Below, in pieces: positions 16,515 to 25,875 of a stretch of DNA of 64,000 bases. Each line of letters starts with the position of its first letter. Position 1 is the first letter of the stretch. The translations under genes were made by a program, and so were the position numbers. The stretch is from Chloroflexia bacterium SDU3-3 (lineage in GTDB: Bacteria > Chloroflexota > Chloroflexia > Chloroflexales > Roseiflexaceae). The DNA is taken from positions 122,361-186,360 of the forward strand of contig WBOU01000013.1 in assembly GCA_009268125.1 (NCBI GenBank), read 5' to 3'. The notes beneath the pieces were generated by a model. That model saw nothing but the letters and a program-made list of their open reading frames with translations. It was not told the origin of the DNA and made no database searches.

Positions 16515-19196
16515 ATGGACACCCAGACCATCCGCTGCCGCAGGCACAACCGGGGCGAGGCCCGCCGCCCGTTCCAGATCTTCCAGATCGCCATGGCCGA
16601 GGATCAGCAGCGCGCCCGCCGCGACCTGATCGACCAGGGCGGCCAGGTGGCCAAGGGCGCATGGAGCGCCACCAAGCGCCCGTTCGAGCCTGGCCTGTAC
16701 TGCCAGCACTGCGTGAACGACGGCAGCCGCGCGCCGATGGACTTTGACGCCCAGGATCTGCGCGACTTCGGGCTGGATGACGCCCCGCTGATCTTCCAGG
16801 CCGCCGCCGAGGTGCAGGCCGACGCGCTGGCGGCCTCGCTGGCCGGGCGGTTTGGCGAGCGCGTGCAGATCCACGAGCTGCCCGCCCAGGAGCCGCGCTA
16901 CGCCGACAGCGAGCGGCTGGGCCAGCTGCACGTGGGCACGCGCCGCGCCCTGGGGCGGCTGCTGCCTGCGGGCGGCCAGCTCTACGCCTTCCAGGCTGCC
17001 GCCATCGACGCTGCGCTGGCCGGGCGCGATGTGGTCGTGACCACGCCCACCGCCAGCGGCAAGTCGCTCACCTACACCGTGCCAGTGCTCGATACGCTGC
17101 TGCGCGACCCATCGGCCACCGCGCTCTATATCTCGCCGCTGGTGGCGCTCACCGAGGATCAGCTCAACGCCGTCTCGCGCATCGATGCGGGCGAGACCGA
17201 CTGGTACGCCAAGGGCGAGCGCTTCTCCATCCACAACGTGTGCCGCACGCTGGACACCGGGGCCGGACGACTGACGGTGGCGCGCTACGACGGCCAGGTG
17301 AGCGAGGGCGACCGCGAGGAGATCCGCCGCAGGCAGCCGCAGTACATCCTCACCACGCCCGACATGCTGCACGCCGCGCTGCTGGATGGGGCCACGAGCG
17401 ACCGGCGCTGGCAGTACCTCTTCCGCAACCTGCGCTACGTGGTGATCGACGAGCTACACACCTACCGGGGCGTGCTGGGCGCGGGCTTCGCCAATTTGCT
17501 GCGCCGCCTCCAGCGGCTGTGCCGCCTGCACGGGGCCGCGCCGCGCTTCCTGTGCGCGTCGGCCACGCTGGTGGAGCCGGCCAGCACCGTGGCGCGGCTG
17601 ATCGGGCGCGAGCCTGCGGTGGTGGATGCCCAGGGCGCGGGCGCGCGGCAGCACCGGCGGAAGTTCGTGCTGATCAACGGCAGCGCCGACGACGAGACCC
17701 CATCCACCGCGCTGACCACCCAGGCCAAGAAGGCGCTGCTGCACCTGCTGGGCCAGCGCGTGCGCACCATAGCCTTCGCCCGCTCGATCAGCGAGATCAA
17801 TGATATCTACCGCTTCACCAGCGCCGAGCTGCGCGATGGCGGCATCAGCGAGGCGCAGATCCGCCCGTTCATGCGCGAGCTGCTGCCCGCCGACAAGCGG
17901 GCAATCATCCGCGACCTGCGCGAGGGTCGGCTGAATGGGGTGATCTCCACCACCGCGCTCTCGATGGGCATCGACATCGGCAGCCTCTCGGCGGCGGTGA
18001 TCATCGGGTTCCCCGGCTCGATCGCGCAGCTCTGGCAGCAGGCGGGCCGCGCCGGGCGCGCGGGCGAGGGCGTGGTGGCGCTGATCGCGGCCAGCAACCC
18101 GCTCGACCAGTTCTTTGTGCAGCACCCCGACGTGCTGTTCAAGCTGGAGGCCGAGCCGCTCTACTGCAACCCCGACAACCCCTACATTGTGCGCGGGCAC
18201 CTGCTGGCCGCCGCCCGCGAGCTGCCGCTGCGCCGCGAGGAGCTGGCCATGTTCGGCGGGGCCGCCGAGGCCACCGCACAGGCGCTGGCGGACGAGGGGC
18301 TGCTGGCCGAGGGTGCGGGCGGCGCGCTGGCGCTCACCGAGCAGGGCCGCGAGCTGTCGCGCACACCCTTCCGCAACATCGCGTTCTCGGTGGCGGTGGT
18401 GGATGCGGCCTCGCGCCAGAGCATTGTGGAGGTGGATGCGGCGCGAGCGCAGCGCGCGCTGCACCTGTACGCGCACTACCAGCACATCGACCGCTACTAC
18501 CGCGTGACGCGCTGCGACCTGGACTGGCGGCGCGGCAAGGGCGAGATCCAGGTGCAGGAGGTGGAGCGGCCCGAGTTCACCACCACCGCCAAGGTGGAGC
18601 GCGAGACATCGCTGGCCCAGCCCGAGCGCACGCGACAGGTGGGCGTCGCCCAGGCGGCCTTCGGCCAGATCCGGTGCAGCACGCGGGTGCTGGGCTACTA
18701 CGAGGTGCCGCTGTTCGCACGCGGCGATCGCTTCCCGTTCAGGCCGCTGGGCCGCGCCGCGCCCGCGCCCATGGCCTACGACACCCAGGCGCTCTGGCTC
18801 ACCTGCGACGCGGCCTCGCTGGCCCAGCACCCCGAGGATGAGCGCGCCGCCGGGCTGTACTCGCTGGCCGGGGCTATGCGCATGGCCGCCGCCATCGAGG
18901 CGCTGTGCGACCCGGCGGACATCGACGCGCTGGGGCTGGAGGCCCACCCCGACACCGGCAGGCCCACGCTGCTGCTCTACGACGCAGTGCCGGGCGGCGT
19001 GGGCATCGCCGAGGCGGCGTTCACGCGGCTGCCGCAGGTGCTGGCCCGCGCCACCCAGATCCTGGCGGAGTGCCCCTACTGTGCGGCGCACCCCGAGAGC
19101 CGCGGCTGCCCCTCGTGCGTCACCGCGCAGTACGGCGACGAGCGCACGATCAACCGCCACGTGGCGCTGGCGCTGGCTCGGGCTTTGGGGGCGTAG
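16515..19196 (+). CDS. DEAD/DEAH-box helicase with DUF1998-type zinc domain (MrfA/YprA-like)
   Basis: 893 residues. The superfamily 2 motor carries TPTASGKSLTYT (motif I), VVIDELHTYRG (DExH, motif II), SAT (III), SMGIDIGSLSAAV and QQAGRAGRAGEG (VI). The last 120 residues form the DUF1998/MZB domain with four cysteines in CPYCAAHPESRGCPSC. This architecture is that of Bacillus MrfA (YprA), a 3'-5' helicase that repairs mitomycin lesions. Unusually, the first 90 residues add a further Cys pair (GLYCQHCVNDG) that may bind zinc. AGGAG precedes the ATG at 16515. It follows the sigma factor by 10 bases; a MrfB exonuclease is not adjacent. Confidence 0.85.
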   Translation: MDTQTIRCRRHNRGEARRPFQIFQIAMAEDQQRARRDLIDQGGQVAKGAWSATKRPFEPGLYCQHCVNDGSRAPMDFDAQDLRDFGLDDAPLIFQAAAEVQADALAASLAGRFGERVQIHELPAQEPRYADSERLGQLHVGTRRALGRLLPAGGQLYAFQAAAIDAALAGRDVVVTTPTASGKSLTYTVPVLDTLLRDPSATALYISPLVALTEDQLNAVSRIDAGETDWYAKGERFSIHNVCRTLDTGAGRLTVARYDGQVSEGDREEIRRRQPQYILTTPDMLHAALLDGATSDRRWQYLFRNLRYVVIDELHTYRGVLGAGFANLLRRLQRLCRLHGAAPRFLCASATLVEPASTVARLIGREPAVVDAQGAGARQHRRKFVLINGSADDETPSTALTTQAKKALLHLLGQRVRTIAFARSISEINDIYRFTSAELRDGGISEAQIRPFMRELLPADKRAIIRDLREGRLNGVISTTALSMGIDIGSLSAAVIIGFPGSIAQLWQQAGRAGRAGEGVVALIAASNPLDQFFVQHPDVLFKLEAEPLYCNPDNPYIVRGHLLAAARELPLRREELAMFGGAAEATAQALADEGLLAEGAGGALALTEQGRELSRTPFRNIAFSVAVVDAASRQSIVEVDAARAQRALHLYAHYQHIDRYYRVTRCDLDWRRGKGEIQVQEVERPEFTTTAKVERETSLAQPERTRQVGVAQAAFGQIRCSTRVLGYYEVPLFARGDRFPFRPLGRAAPAPMAYDTQALWLTCDAASLAQHPEDERAAGLYSLAGAMRMAAAIEALCDPADIDALGLEAHPDTGRPTLLLYDAVPGGVGIAEAAFTRLPQVLARATQILAECPYCAAHPESRGCPSCVTAQYGDERTINRHVALALARALGA

Positions 19197-19208
19197 GGGG
19201 TGGGGAAA

Positions 19209-19560
19209 GGGGAAGCTTTCGCGTCAGGTTGATCGTAGGCAGTGCTTGGAGCGTTGCCCGGTTGGAGCAACCGCTTGCTGCTTCGATGAGGATGGTTCCT
19301 CTTTATTGATGGGTGTGTGCCCTACGCGGGCGGCGTCTGGGGGCCAGCCCTCAGAACCCCCGCGAGGGGCGATGCCCCTTCGAACCCCAATTTGAGGCGT
19401 TCCGATGCCGTTCTCTGGCAGCTGGCCTTCGTGCATATGGCCATCAAGACTTTTGCGGCATCTTCGCCGCATGGGCCGGGTCAGTAGGGTTGGCTCCTCG
19501 CCTCTTTTAGAGTCTTTTGTTCCCTTGGAGTCTTGGAGCCTTGGTGGTAAATAGGTTTTT
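19209..19560 (+). repeat. Dispersed structured repeat, copy 2
   Basis: About 350 bases. It begins with a hairpin (GGTTGATCG... pairing with CGGTTG...CAACC through several G-U pairs, enclosing GCAGTGCT/AGCGTTGC). It continues through the conserved block TGTGTGCCCTACGCGGGCGGC, TTCGAACCCCAATTTG, TTCGTGCATATGGCC and CTTCGCCGCATGGGCCGGGT, and ends in CTTGGAGTCTTGG-type units. It fills most of the 19197-19802 gap; no gene is seen there. Confidence 0.7.
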
Positions 19561-19601
19561 GTGCTCCCCGGCCCGATGATCGCCATGCGCCGCCATGATG
19601 G

Positions 19602-19745
19602 AGGGGCGGGTTGTATGCCAGCCAGTATCGCGAACATCGTTTGCATTGAGGGCGATGCACGCGGCGCGGGCATCGATAGCATCGCGCGCATTCGCTGCTC
19701 TGCACGGCACTGCGCTGTGGGCGGACACGATCTCCGCCCCTACAG
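19602..19745. repeat. Decayed GGGCGGGC palindromic element
   Basis: Arms GGAGGGGCGGGTTGTATGCC (19601-19620) and GGGCGGACACGATCTCCGCC (19720-19739, followed by CCTAC) are an imperfect inverted pair related to the element at 4082-4255. Confidence 0.5.
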
Positions 19746-19802
19746 CGATGATCTACCGTCGCCCGCATTGTAGCGCATCGCGGTGCGGGCGGCGCTCGGG
19801 GG

Positions 19803-20504
19803 CTAGCTCTGGCCCCCCAGCCGCGCGCCGATGTATGCGCCGATGCTGGCGATGATCTCATCGGTCAGGTGCTCCTCACCGCTGTCGGTGAGGATGCGCT
19901 CGGTGCGTATGCCAAATGCCTTTAGCTGCTCATCCATGGCGATACCGAGGAACTGATGCGTTCTGGCGCGCATAAATGCATTCTCGACGCAGATCACGGT
20001 GGTTCGCCCCTCGATCTTCTCATCGGCCGCATGCAGCGACTCTAGATAGTATGGCTCTACCAGAAAGATGCTGCCCAAAGGATCATCATTCCGCATCATC
20101 GCCACAGAGAGCGCTAGGCACGACCCGTGCTGAAAGCCGCAAAGAAATATGCGAGTGGTCGGAATATCAAATCGCCGCTTGATCTGATCGATGAGCCGAT
20201 TGACATAGCCTGCGGCGGATCGTATCGATGCGCCGACCTGGGCCTTGTGCTCGATGAAGCTGGCGGTTGATACGGCGTCAGCCATCGGAAACATAAACCA
20301 GTAGCGCTTCTCTGCATGTCCATAGTATGATCCGTCGCCTGGCATGGGCGAGCCGCAGATAAGCCCGTCGTCGGCCAAGATGTAGCTGTTGGGCAGATAC
20401 GCTGTGAGTGTGTGGAGGAAAGGGCGCATCTCGTCGCCGCTGCGGCCAGCCGAGTGCAGATAGATATATGCCGATTGAACCTGCTCGGGTATAACCTCGA
20501 TCAT
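19803..20504 (-). CDS. Phospholipase/carboxylesterase-like alpha/beta hydrolase lacking the usual nucleophile
   Basis: 233 residues with the outline of the LysoPLA2/YpfH esterase family: AYIYLHSAGRSGDEM (oxyanion side), a Trp/Phe-rich cap segment (KRYWFMFPM), a nucleophile-elbow region, and a late His in GEEHLTDE where the catalytic His normally sits. The elbow, however, reads GFQHGS instead of GFSQGG, so the catalytic Ser is replaced by Gln. Either the neighbouring Ser serves, or the protein is inactive or uses other chemistry. Its base composition is lower in GC than its neighbours. It is flanked on both sides by dispersed repeats, consistent with transfer. The start has no strong ribosome site. 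Confidence 0.6.
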   Translation of the reverse strand: MIEVIPEQVQSAYIYLHSAGRSGDEMRPFLHTLTAYLPNSYILADDGLICGSPMPGDGSYYGHAEKRYWFMFPMADAVSTASFIEHKAQVGASIRSAAGYVNRLIDQIKRRFDIPTTRIFLCGFQHGSCLALSVAMMRNDDPLGSIFLVEPYYLESLHAADEKIEGRTTVICVENAFMRARTHQFLGIAMDEQLKAFGIRTERILTDSGEEHLTDEIIASIGAYIGARLGGQS

Positions 20505-20603
20505 ATGCGTTCTTTGCCTTTCGCCGTGTTGGAGTGCTAGATAGCGTGGCTATTATAGCAGGGAAAAGGCGTAGATCGGCACATATGTGCTACGTGAGAT
20601 TAT

Positions 20604-21084
20604 GCGTTGGGCCGACCGTAGGCAATGCTTGAAGCGTTGCTCGGTCGGCCCTGCTGTTCTTTCCACGATGGTGGTTCCTCGTGGTTGGTGGGTGTGTGCC
20701 CTGCGCGGGCGGCGACTAGGGGCCAGCCCCTAGTAACCCCGCGAGGGGGTGTAACCCCCTTCGAACCCCCAATTTTGGGCATTCCTATGCCGTTCCATGG
20801 CGGCTGCCATTCGTGCATATGGCCAGCAAAACGCTAGCGGCACCTTCGCCGCATGGGCCGGGTGGTGAGGGTTGGCTCCTCGCCTTTTTTAGGGCCTTTT
20901 GTTCCCTTGGTGTCTTGGTGGTGAAAGATCTTCGTGCCTTCGAGTCTTCGTGGTATTTGTTCCCTTGGTGTCTTGGCGTCTTGGTGGTAAAAGATCTTCG
21001 CGCCTTCGCGTCTTCGTGGTATTCGTTCCCTTCGCGTCTTCGTGGTATTCGTTCCCTTCGCGTCTTCGTGGTATTCGTTTCCCC
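20604..21084 (+). repeat. Dispersed structured repeat, copy 3, with tandem CTTCGTGG tail
   Basis: It starts with a strong hairpin: GGGCCGACCG and CGGTCGGCCC enclose a second stem, GCAATGCT/AGCGTTGC. The shared block follows (TGTGTGCCCTGCGCGGGCGG, CTTCGAACCCCCAATTTTGG, CGGCACCTTCGCCGCATGG). From 20893 to 21080 comes a run of CTTGGTGTCTTGGTGG and CTTCGCGTCTTCGTGG units, the last three being near-exact 26-bp tandem copies (21007-21080). This fills the 20505-21084 gap together with the esterase upstream region. Confidence 0.75.
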
Positions 21085-22338
21085 TCACCCCAGCGCCTCG
21101 GCGGGGGCTGCGGTGCGGTGGGCGTGCAGCGGGGGGATGGAGCGTACCACCGCCGCCGCCGCCAGCAGCGCCACCAGCGCGCCCGCCCAGTAGGGCACCG
21201 CGTGGCCCACCTGGGCATAGAGCACGCCCGCGATCAGCGGGCCGACCACGGTAGCCAGCGACTGGATGGCCTGGCTGCCACCCTGGACCATGCCCTGCTG
21301 CTCGTCGGATACCTGCGAGATCAGGCCGCGCGTGGCTGGCTCGCGGAACCCCGTGCCCACGGCGTAGAGCGTGATCGCGCCGAGCATCAGCAGCGCCGAG
21401 GGGATGATGACGATCGCGCCCATCAGAGCGTAGCCCGCCGCCTCGCACACCAGCCCCACCACGCTCATGCGCTCCTCGCCTAGGCGTGGCAGCAGCCACC
21501 CCGCGATACCGCCCTGCATCACGATGTCGAAGATACCGATCACTAGAAACATCGCGCCGATCATGTCGGCATTCCAGCGCAGGTGGTCGATCAGCAGCAC
21601 CGAGACATTAGACTGCATCATGGCGAAGGCCAGCGCGAAGCAGAAGGTGGCGGCGAACAGCCAGCGCAGCTGCGGCAGCGCCAGCGCCGCGCCCAACTGC
21701 TTGAAGGGGTTCAGCTCGGCGGCGGCGAAGGAGGTGCGCCGCCGCTCCCTGGGCAGGCTCTCGGGCATGGCCAGCAGGCCCCAGGCCAGGCTGGCCAGCG
21801 CCACGGCGGCGGCGGCGTAGGCGGGCACGCTGTAGCCCAGGCTGGCCAGGAACCCGCCCGCCGCAGGCCCGACCATAAAGCCAGCGCCCGAGGCCGCGCC
21901 TAGCATGCCGAAGTAGCGGCTGCGCTCCTGCGGCTTGGCCACATCGGCGATATAGGCCGCCAGGATGCTGAAGTTGCCGCCGGTCAGGCCGTCGATGATC
22001 CGCCCGAGGAAGATGACCCAGATCGCCCCGCCCAGGCCGAATAGCGCGTAGCCCAGTGCCGAGCCGAGCAGGCACAGCAGCAGCAGCGGCCTGCGCCCGA
22101 AGCGGTCGCTGAGCGCGCCCAGCACCGGCGCGGCCAGGAACTGGCAGAGCGCGTAGACCGAGCCGAGCCAGGCCATGAGCATGGCCAGTTGGTCGGGGGA
22201 GCTGGCGTACTGGCGCACGATGAAGGGCAGCGCCGGGATGACTAGGCCGTAGCCCAGCGTGTTCATGAAGGCGATGATCATGAGGAAGATCAGCGTGCCG
22301 CCGCCCGGGCCGCGCCGCTCGCGAGGTGATGTCTCCAC
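21085..22338 (-). CDS. MFS drug efflux transporter, TetA/TCR-like
   Basis: 417 residues with twelve predicted membrane helices. The loop 2-3 motif GALSDRFGRRPLLLL and the motif C-like GAASGAGFMVGPAAGGFLA identify a 12-helix drug:proton antiporter of the tetracycline/multidrug branch. FMNTLGYGLVIPALPFI at helix 1 matches the Tet family. GTG start at 22336-22338 with AAGGAG nine bases upstream. It lies 142 bases downstream of a MalT-like regulator on the same strand, so the regulator may control the pump. Its substrate is not predictable. Confidence 0.88.
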   Translation of the reverse strand: METSPRERRGPGGGTLIFLMIIAFMNTLGYGLVIPALPFIVRQYASSPDQLAMLMAWLGSVYALCQFLAAPVLGALSDRFGRRPLLLLCLLGSALGYALFGLGGAIWVIFLGRIIDGLTGGNFSILAAYIADVAKPQERSRYFGMLGAASGAGFMVGPAAGGFLASLGYSVPAYAAAAVALASLAWGLLAMPESLPRERRRTSFAAAELNPFKQLGAALALPQLRWLFAATFCFALAFAMMQSNVSVLLIDHLRWNADMIGAMFLVIGIFDIVMQGGIAGWLLPRLGEERMSVVGLVCEAAGYALMGAIVIIPSALLMLGAITLYAVGTGFREPATRGLISQVSDEQQGMVQGGSQAIQSLATVVGPLIAGVLYAQVGHAVPYWAGALVALLAAAAVVRSIPPLHAHRTAAPAEALG

Positions 22339-22480
22339 TGGTGGACTCCTTCTCTCTATCTAAAAGCGCGTGGCCTTCCAGCGCTTGCTTTCAGATATAT
22401 CGGATGTACACCAGCAGTATAGATTTGCTCATTGCGGCGCGGTATTCCCCAGGCGGGTAGTGTGGGCGGGTAGTATAAAC

Positions 22481-25400
22481 CTAGCCCTCGGCGGTCGCCT
22501 CGCCGCGCAGGCGCTGCCTCGCCCAGATGATCGCCTCGTGGCGGCTGCCGAGATCGAGCTTGCGGTAGATGCTCTTGAGGTGAGCCTTGATGGTATTGAC
22601 CGAGACCACCAGGCGCTCGGCCATCTCGGGGTTGCTGCGGCCCTCGGCCAGCAGCAGCAGCACGCGCTGCTCCTGTGGGGTGATGTCGGCCCCCAGGGCG
22701 CTGCTCGCGTGCGGGTCGGCTGGGAAGGCGCGCAGCAGCGTGGAGAGGTAGCCAGCCAGCGGGGTGCCGCGCACGGCTGGGCGCAGCGAGCGCAGCAGAT
22801 CGCCCATCGTATCGCCCGCATCTACAAAGCTGCGGATGTAGCCCTCGCCTGCGGCCTGGGCCAGCGCATCCAGCGCGGCCTGCTGGGCCTGGGCGGCCTG
22901 CCCGGCGGCGGCGTGGGTGGCCGCAAGCTGGGCCTGCGCCTCGATCGCGAGGTAGGCGTGGCCCGCCTGCCGCGCCTGGTCGCGCACAGCGGCTAGTGTA
23001 TCTAGCGCATGCCCGTGCTGGGCCTGGGCGGCCAGCAGCCGCGCGGCCAGCAGCTGCTCGCGCTGGTGCTGGAAGTGGCGGACCGGCGCGTCGATGCGGT
23101 CGCGCCAGGCCAGCCAGCGCTGCGCCGCGAACAGGTCGCCCTCGCGGATGTCGAGCTGGGCCAGCAGCGCCCAGGCGCTGCGCTGGTACCAGCGGATGCT
23201 GGGCTGCGGCCCGCGCCAGGGCTGGGCCACGCGGGCCAGCAGCTCGCGGGCCTGGGCGGCGTCGCCGCGCGCCATGGCGAGCTGAGCCAGCAGCACGGGC
23301 ACCTGCGACTGCGACTCCTCGTCGTCGAAGTGCTCGCCGATGCGCGCCACCTCGCGCAGCGCCTCCTCGGCGCGGTCGAGCGCGTTCCACTCGTACAGCA
23401 GCCGCGCGTGGACCAGCAGCGCATTGGCGATATCATCCCAGTCGCTCACCTCGCGCGCGTCGTGCAGCAGCCGCAAGGCGGCCCGCTTGGCCTCGTGCAG
23501 CTGGCCGCGCTCGCGGCTCACATCGCTGTACATGCCGATGCTGGCGCGGATGAATAGCTGGCTGCTGGCGCGGTAGATCGGGTCCATCTCCGCGCTGATC
23601 TGCTGGATGTCGTGGAAGATCTGCTCCGCCGCATCCAGCTGCCCGCTGAACAGCGCGCCGGTGCCTAGCGTGCTCAGCCCGACCGCCCGCCAGATGTTGT
23701 GCTTGGTGCTGATCAGCGCCAGCGCCTGATTGGCCCAGCCCACGCTGGCCTTGATCTGGTCGAGGTGCTTGATCATCAGCGAGCGGAAGGCGAACACCTC
23801 GCCCACCCGCTCCAGATCGCCTGCGGCCCGGAAGCCGCGCTCGGCGTGGTCGAGCGCGTGCTCAAGCACGGCCACGCTCGGCTCGGGCTGCTGCTCGGTC
23901 ATAAAGCACAGCAGCAGCGTCTCGGCGTAGCCGAAGCACAGCACGGGGGATGCGGTGAGGATGTGCTCGGGGATCTGCTCGACCCAGCGGCGCAGGGTCA
24001 GGAACTCGCCGCGCTCATCCAGCATCTGGCTCTGCTGGCTCTCGATCAGGTCGACGATCAGCGCCGCCGCCCGCTGCCAAGCCCGGGCCTGCAGCGCCGC
24101 CTCGATGGCCTCGGCGCGCATGGCGTGCTGCTCGTACCACTGGCTGGCGGTGAGCAGCACCTGCTCCAGCGCGGCGTCGCCCAGCCTGCGGCGGGCCTCG
24201 TGGCGCATGGCGTCGGCGAAAAGCGCGTGGTAGCGGTACCACTGGCCCTGGCCATCCAGCGGTTCGAGGAAAACCTGGGCGCTGGCCAGCTGCTCCAGCG
24301 TGGCGGCGGAGGATGCGGCATCGGTCGGCTGCATCACGGCGTCGCAGAGCTGGCCGTTCAGCATGCGCAGCGCCGAGGTGCGCAGCAGAAAGGCCTGGGT
24401 GGCGGGCGGCTGGGCCTGCAAGATCTCCTCGGTGAAGTACTCGCGCACCGAGCGCTGGCTGCCGCTGAAGCTGGCCACCAGCTGGGCCAGCGGCTGGCTG
24501 CTGGCGCTGTGGCCCAGTGCCAGCAGCCGCAGCCCCGCCGCCCAGCCCTCGGTCTGCTGCTCGATCTGGGCGAGGTCGGGCGCATCCAGCTGGATGCCGC
24601 TGGCCTGCGCGAAGAACTGCCCGATCTCCTCGGGCGAGAAGCGCAGCTCGGCGGCGGAGAGCTCGCAGAGCTGGCCGCGGGCGCGCAGCCGGGCCAGGGG
24701 CAGGGGTGGGATGCTGCGCGTCATCATGATCAGGCGGACCGCGCCGGGCAGGTGCTCAAGCAGGTAGGAGAGCGAGCTGTGGATGCTGGGGCTGCTGATC
24801 AGGTGGTAGTCCTCCAGCACCAGGGTCAGCGGCTCGCGCAGCCGGGCCAGGTCGGCCAGCAGCGTGGCGAGCAGCAGCTCGTGGGGCGGCTGCTCGAAGG
24901 GCGGCTGGATGCTGGCCGCCAGCGCGCCGAGCGCGGCCTGCCCCACCTGCGGCGCGAACTTCTGGGCGGCGCTGATCAGGTAGCGCCAGAAGCGGGCGGG
25001 GTCGTTGTCCTGCTCATCCAGGGCCAGCCAGCCCGCGCTGCCGCCCTGCCGCGCCAGCCAGCTGGCCACCAGGGTGGTCTTTCCAAAGCCCGCAGGCGTG
25101 ACCACCAGCGTGAGCGCGCAGGCTCGCCCCGCGTCCAGCCGCGCATCCAGCCGCTGGCGCTGCACTAGCCCGCCCGGCAGGCGCGGGAGCTGGAGCTTGG
25201 GGGCTAGGATGGGCGGGCGAGGCGCGGGGCCGGCTTGGGGAACAGCCTCGCCCGCAGCGGCTAGCTCGGCGGCGGCCCGCTCCAGCCGCTCGGCGCTCAG
25301 CTCGGCGCTGCGCCCCAGGTAGCGCTTGGCCACCCGGCTGCCCTGGCGGCGGTAGGCGTACCAGTAGCCCGAGCCGCTGCCCGGGCGGCGCTCCTTCAGC

Positions 25401-25576
25401 AGGGTGATCTGGCCACTCCGCCCCTCGAAGGCGAAGGAGCGCTGGCCCTCAAGCCAGGCTAGCCAGGCCCGCTCGTCGTCGGCGTCGGGAAGCGGCTCGG
25501 GCCGCCCGTGCTCGTAGAGGGCGTAGCCGCCGCGCTCGTGGCTCCAGATCAGGCGGTGGCGGGTAGGTTTTGGCAT
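22481..25576 (-). CDS. MalT-like LuxR-family ATP-dependent transcriptional activator
   Basis: 1031 residues from the ATG at 25574-25576 (MPKPTRHRLIWSHE), preceded by GAGGG. Residues 1-110 form an extension (QITLLKERR, GYWYAYRRQG, KRYLGRSAEL) often seen on such proteins in Chloroflexota. The STAND-type NTPase follows (about 130-380) with Walker A PAGFGKTTL and LTLVLEDYHLI as Walker B. A long helical TPR-like sensor region covers about 400-940, and a C-terminal LuxR helix-turn-helix (LTPQE-like ITPQEQRVLLLLAEGRSNPE and VNTIKAHLKSIYRKL) lies at 955-1020. It should sense a small ligand and activate transcription after ATP-driven oligomerisation. Target genes may include the downstream efflux pump. 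Confidence 0.9.
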   Translation of the reverse strand: MPKPTRHRLIWSHERGGYALYEHGRPEPLPDADDERAWLAWLEGQRSFAFEGRSGQITLLKERRPGSGSGYWYAYRRQGSRVAKRYLGRSAELSAERLERAAAELAAAGEAVPQAGPAPRPPILAPKLQLPRLPGGLVQRQRLDARLDAGRACALTLVVTPAGFGKTTLVASWLARQGGSAGWLALDEQDNDPARFWRYLISAAQKFAPQVGQAALGALAASIQPPFEQPPHELLLATLLADLARLREPLTLVLEDYHLISSPSIHSSLSYLLEHLPGAVRLIMMTRSIPPLPLARLRARGQLCELSAAELRFSPEEIGQFFAQASGIQLDAPDLAQIEQQTEGWAAGLRLLALGHSASSQPLAQLVASFSGSQRSVREYFTEEILQAQPPATQAFLLRTSALRMLNGQLCDAVMQPTDAASSAATLEQLASAQVFLEPLDGQGQWYRYHALFADAMRHEARRRLGDAALEQVLLTASQWYEQHAMRAEAIEAALQARAWQRAAALIVDLIESQQSQMLDERGEFLTLRRWVEQIPEHILTASPVLCFGYAETLLLCFMTEQQPEPSVAVLEHALDHAERGFRAAGDLERVGEVFAFRSLMIKHLDQIKASVGWANQALALISTKHNIWRAVGLSTLGTGALFSGQLDAAEQIFHDIQQISAEMDPIYRASSQLFIRASIGMYSDVSRERGQLHEAKRAALRLLHDAREVSDWDDIANALLVHARLLYEWNALDRAEEALREVARIGEHFDDEESQSQVPVLLAQLAMARGDAAQARELLARVAQPWRGPQPSIRWYQRSAWALLAQLDIREGDLFAAQRWLAWRDRIDAPVRHFQHQREQLLAARLLAAQAQHGHALDTLAAVRDQARQAGHAYLAIEAQAQLAATHAAAGQAAQAQQAALDALAQAAGEGYIRSFVDAGDTMGDLLRSLRPAVRGTPLAGYLSTLLRAFPADPHASSALGADITPQEQRVLLLLAEGRSNPEMAERLVVSVNTIKAHLKSIYRKLDLGSRHEAIIWARQRLRGEATAEG

Positions 25577-25875
25577 GGGTGCCCTCGCTATGTTCCCCAA
25601 GTATCATGGGCGTAGTATAGGGCATGCCGGGTGCGGCGGCAAGTGTTCCCCAAGCGAGGACCGCTTCACCACATCGGTTCGCCGCACGAGCAGCGTCCGC
25701 CGATGCGCGGCTCGTTTGGGTATACTACGTGCTTACAGAGGGTAGCATGTTGGTGACCGCACGCGGCGACGCGCAGGAGAAGGCATGGGCGGCTATGTTC
25801 GCGCCTTAACCGCTGCTGATTGGTAGCTGTCAGACCTGACTGGATGTGCAACGCCGCTATCATTAGAGAAAGCTG

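Noticed and set aside
16515..19196. Helicase as part of a phage-defence island (DISARM- or Dpd-type)
   Set aside because: DUF1998 also occurs in defence systems, but here the helicase and DUF1998 are in one protein of MrfA layout and no methylase or nuclease is nearby.
25624..25809. 61-codon frame upstream of the histidine kinase
   Set aside because: No ribosome site, unusual composition, overlaps the likely kinase promoter (TATACT near 25715); no recognised family.
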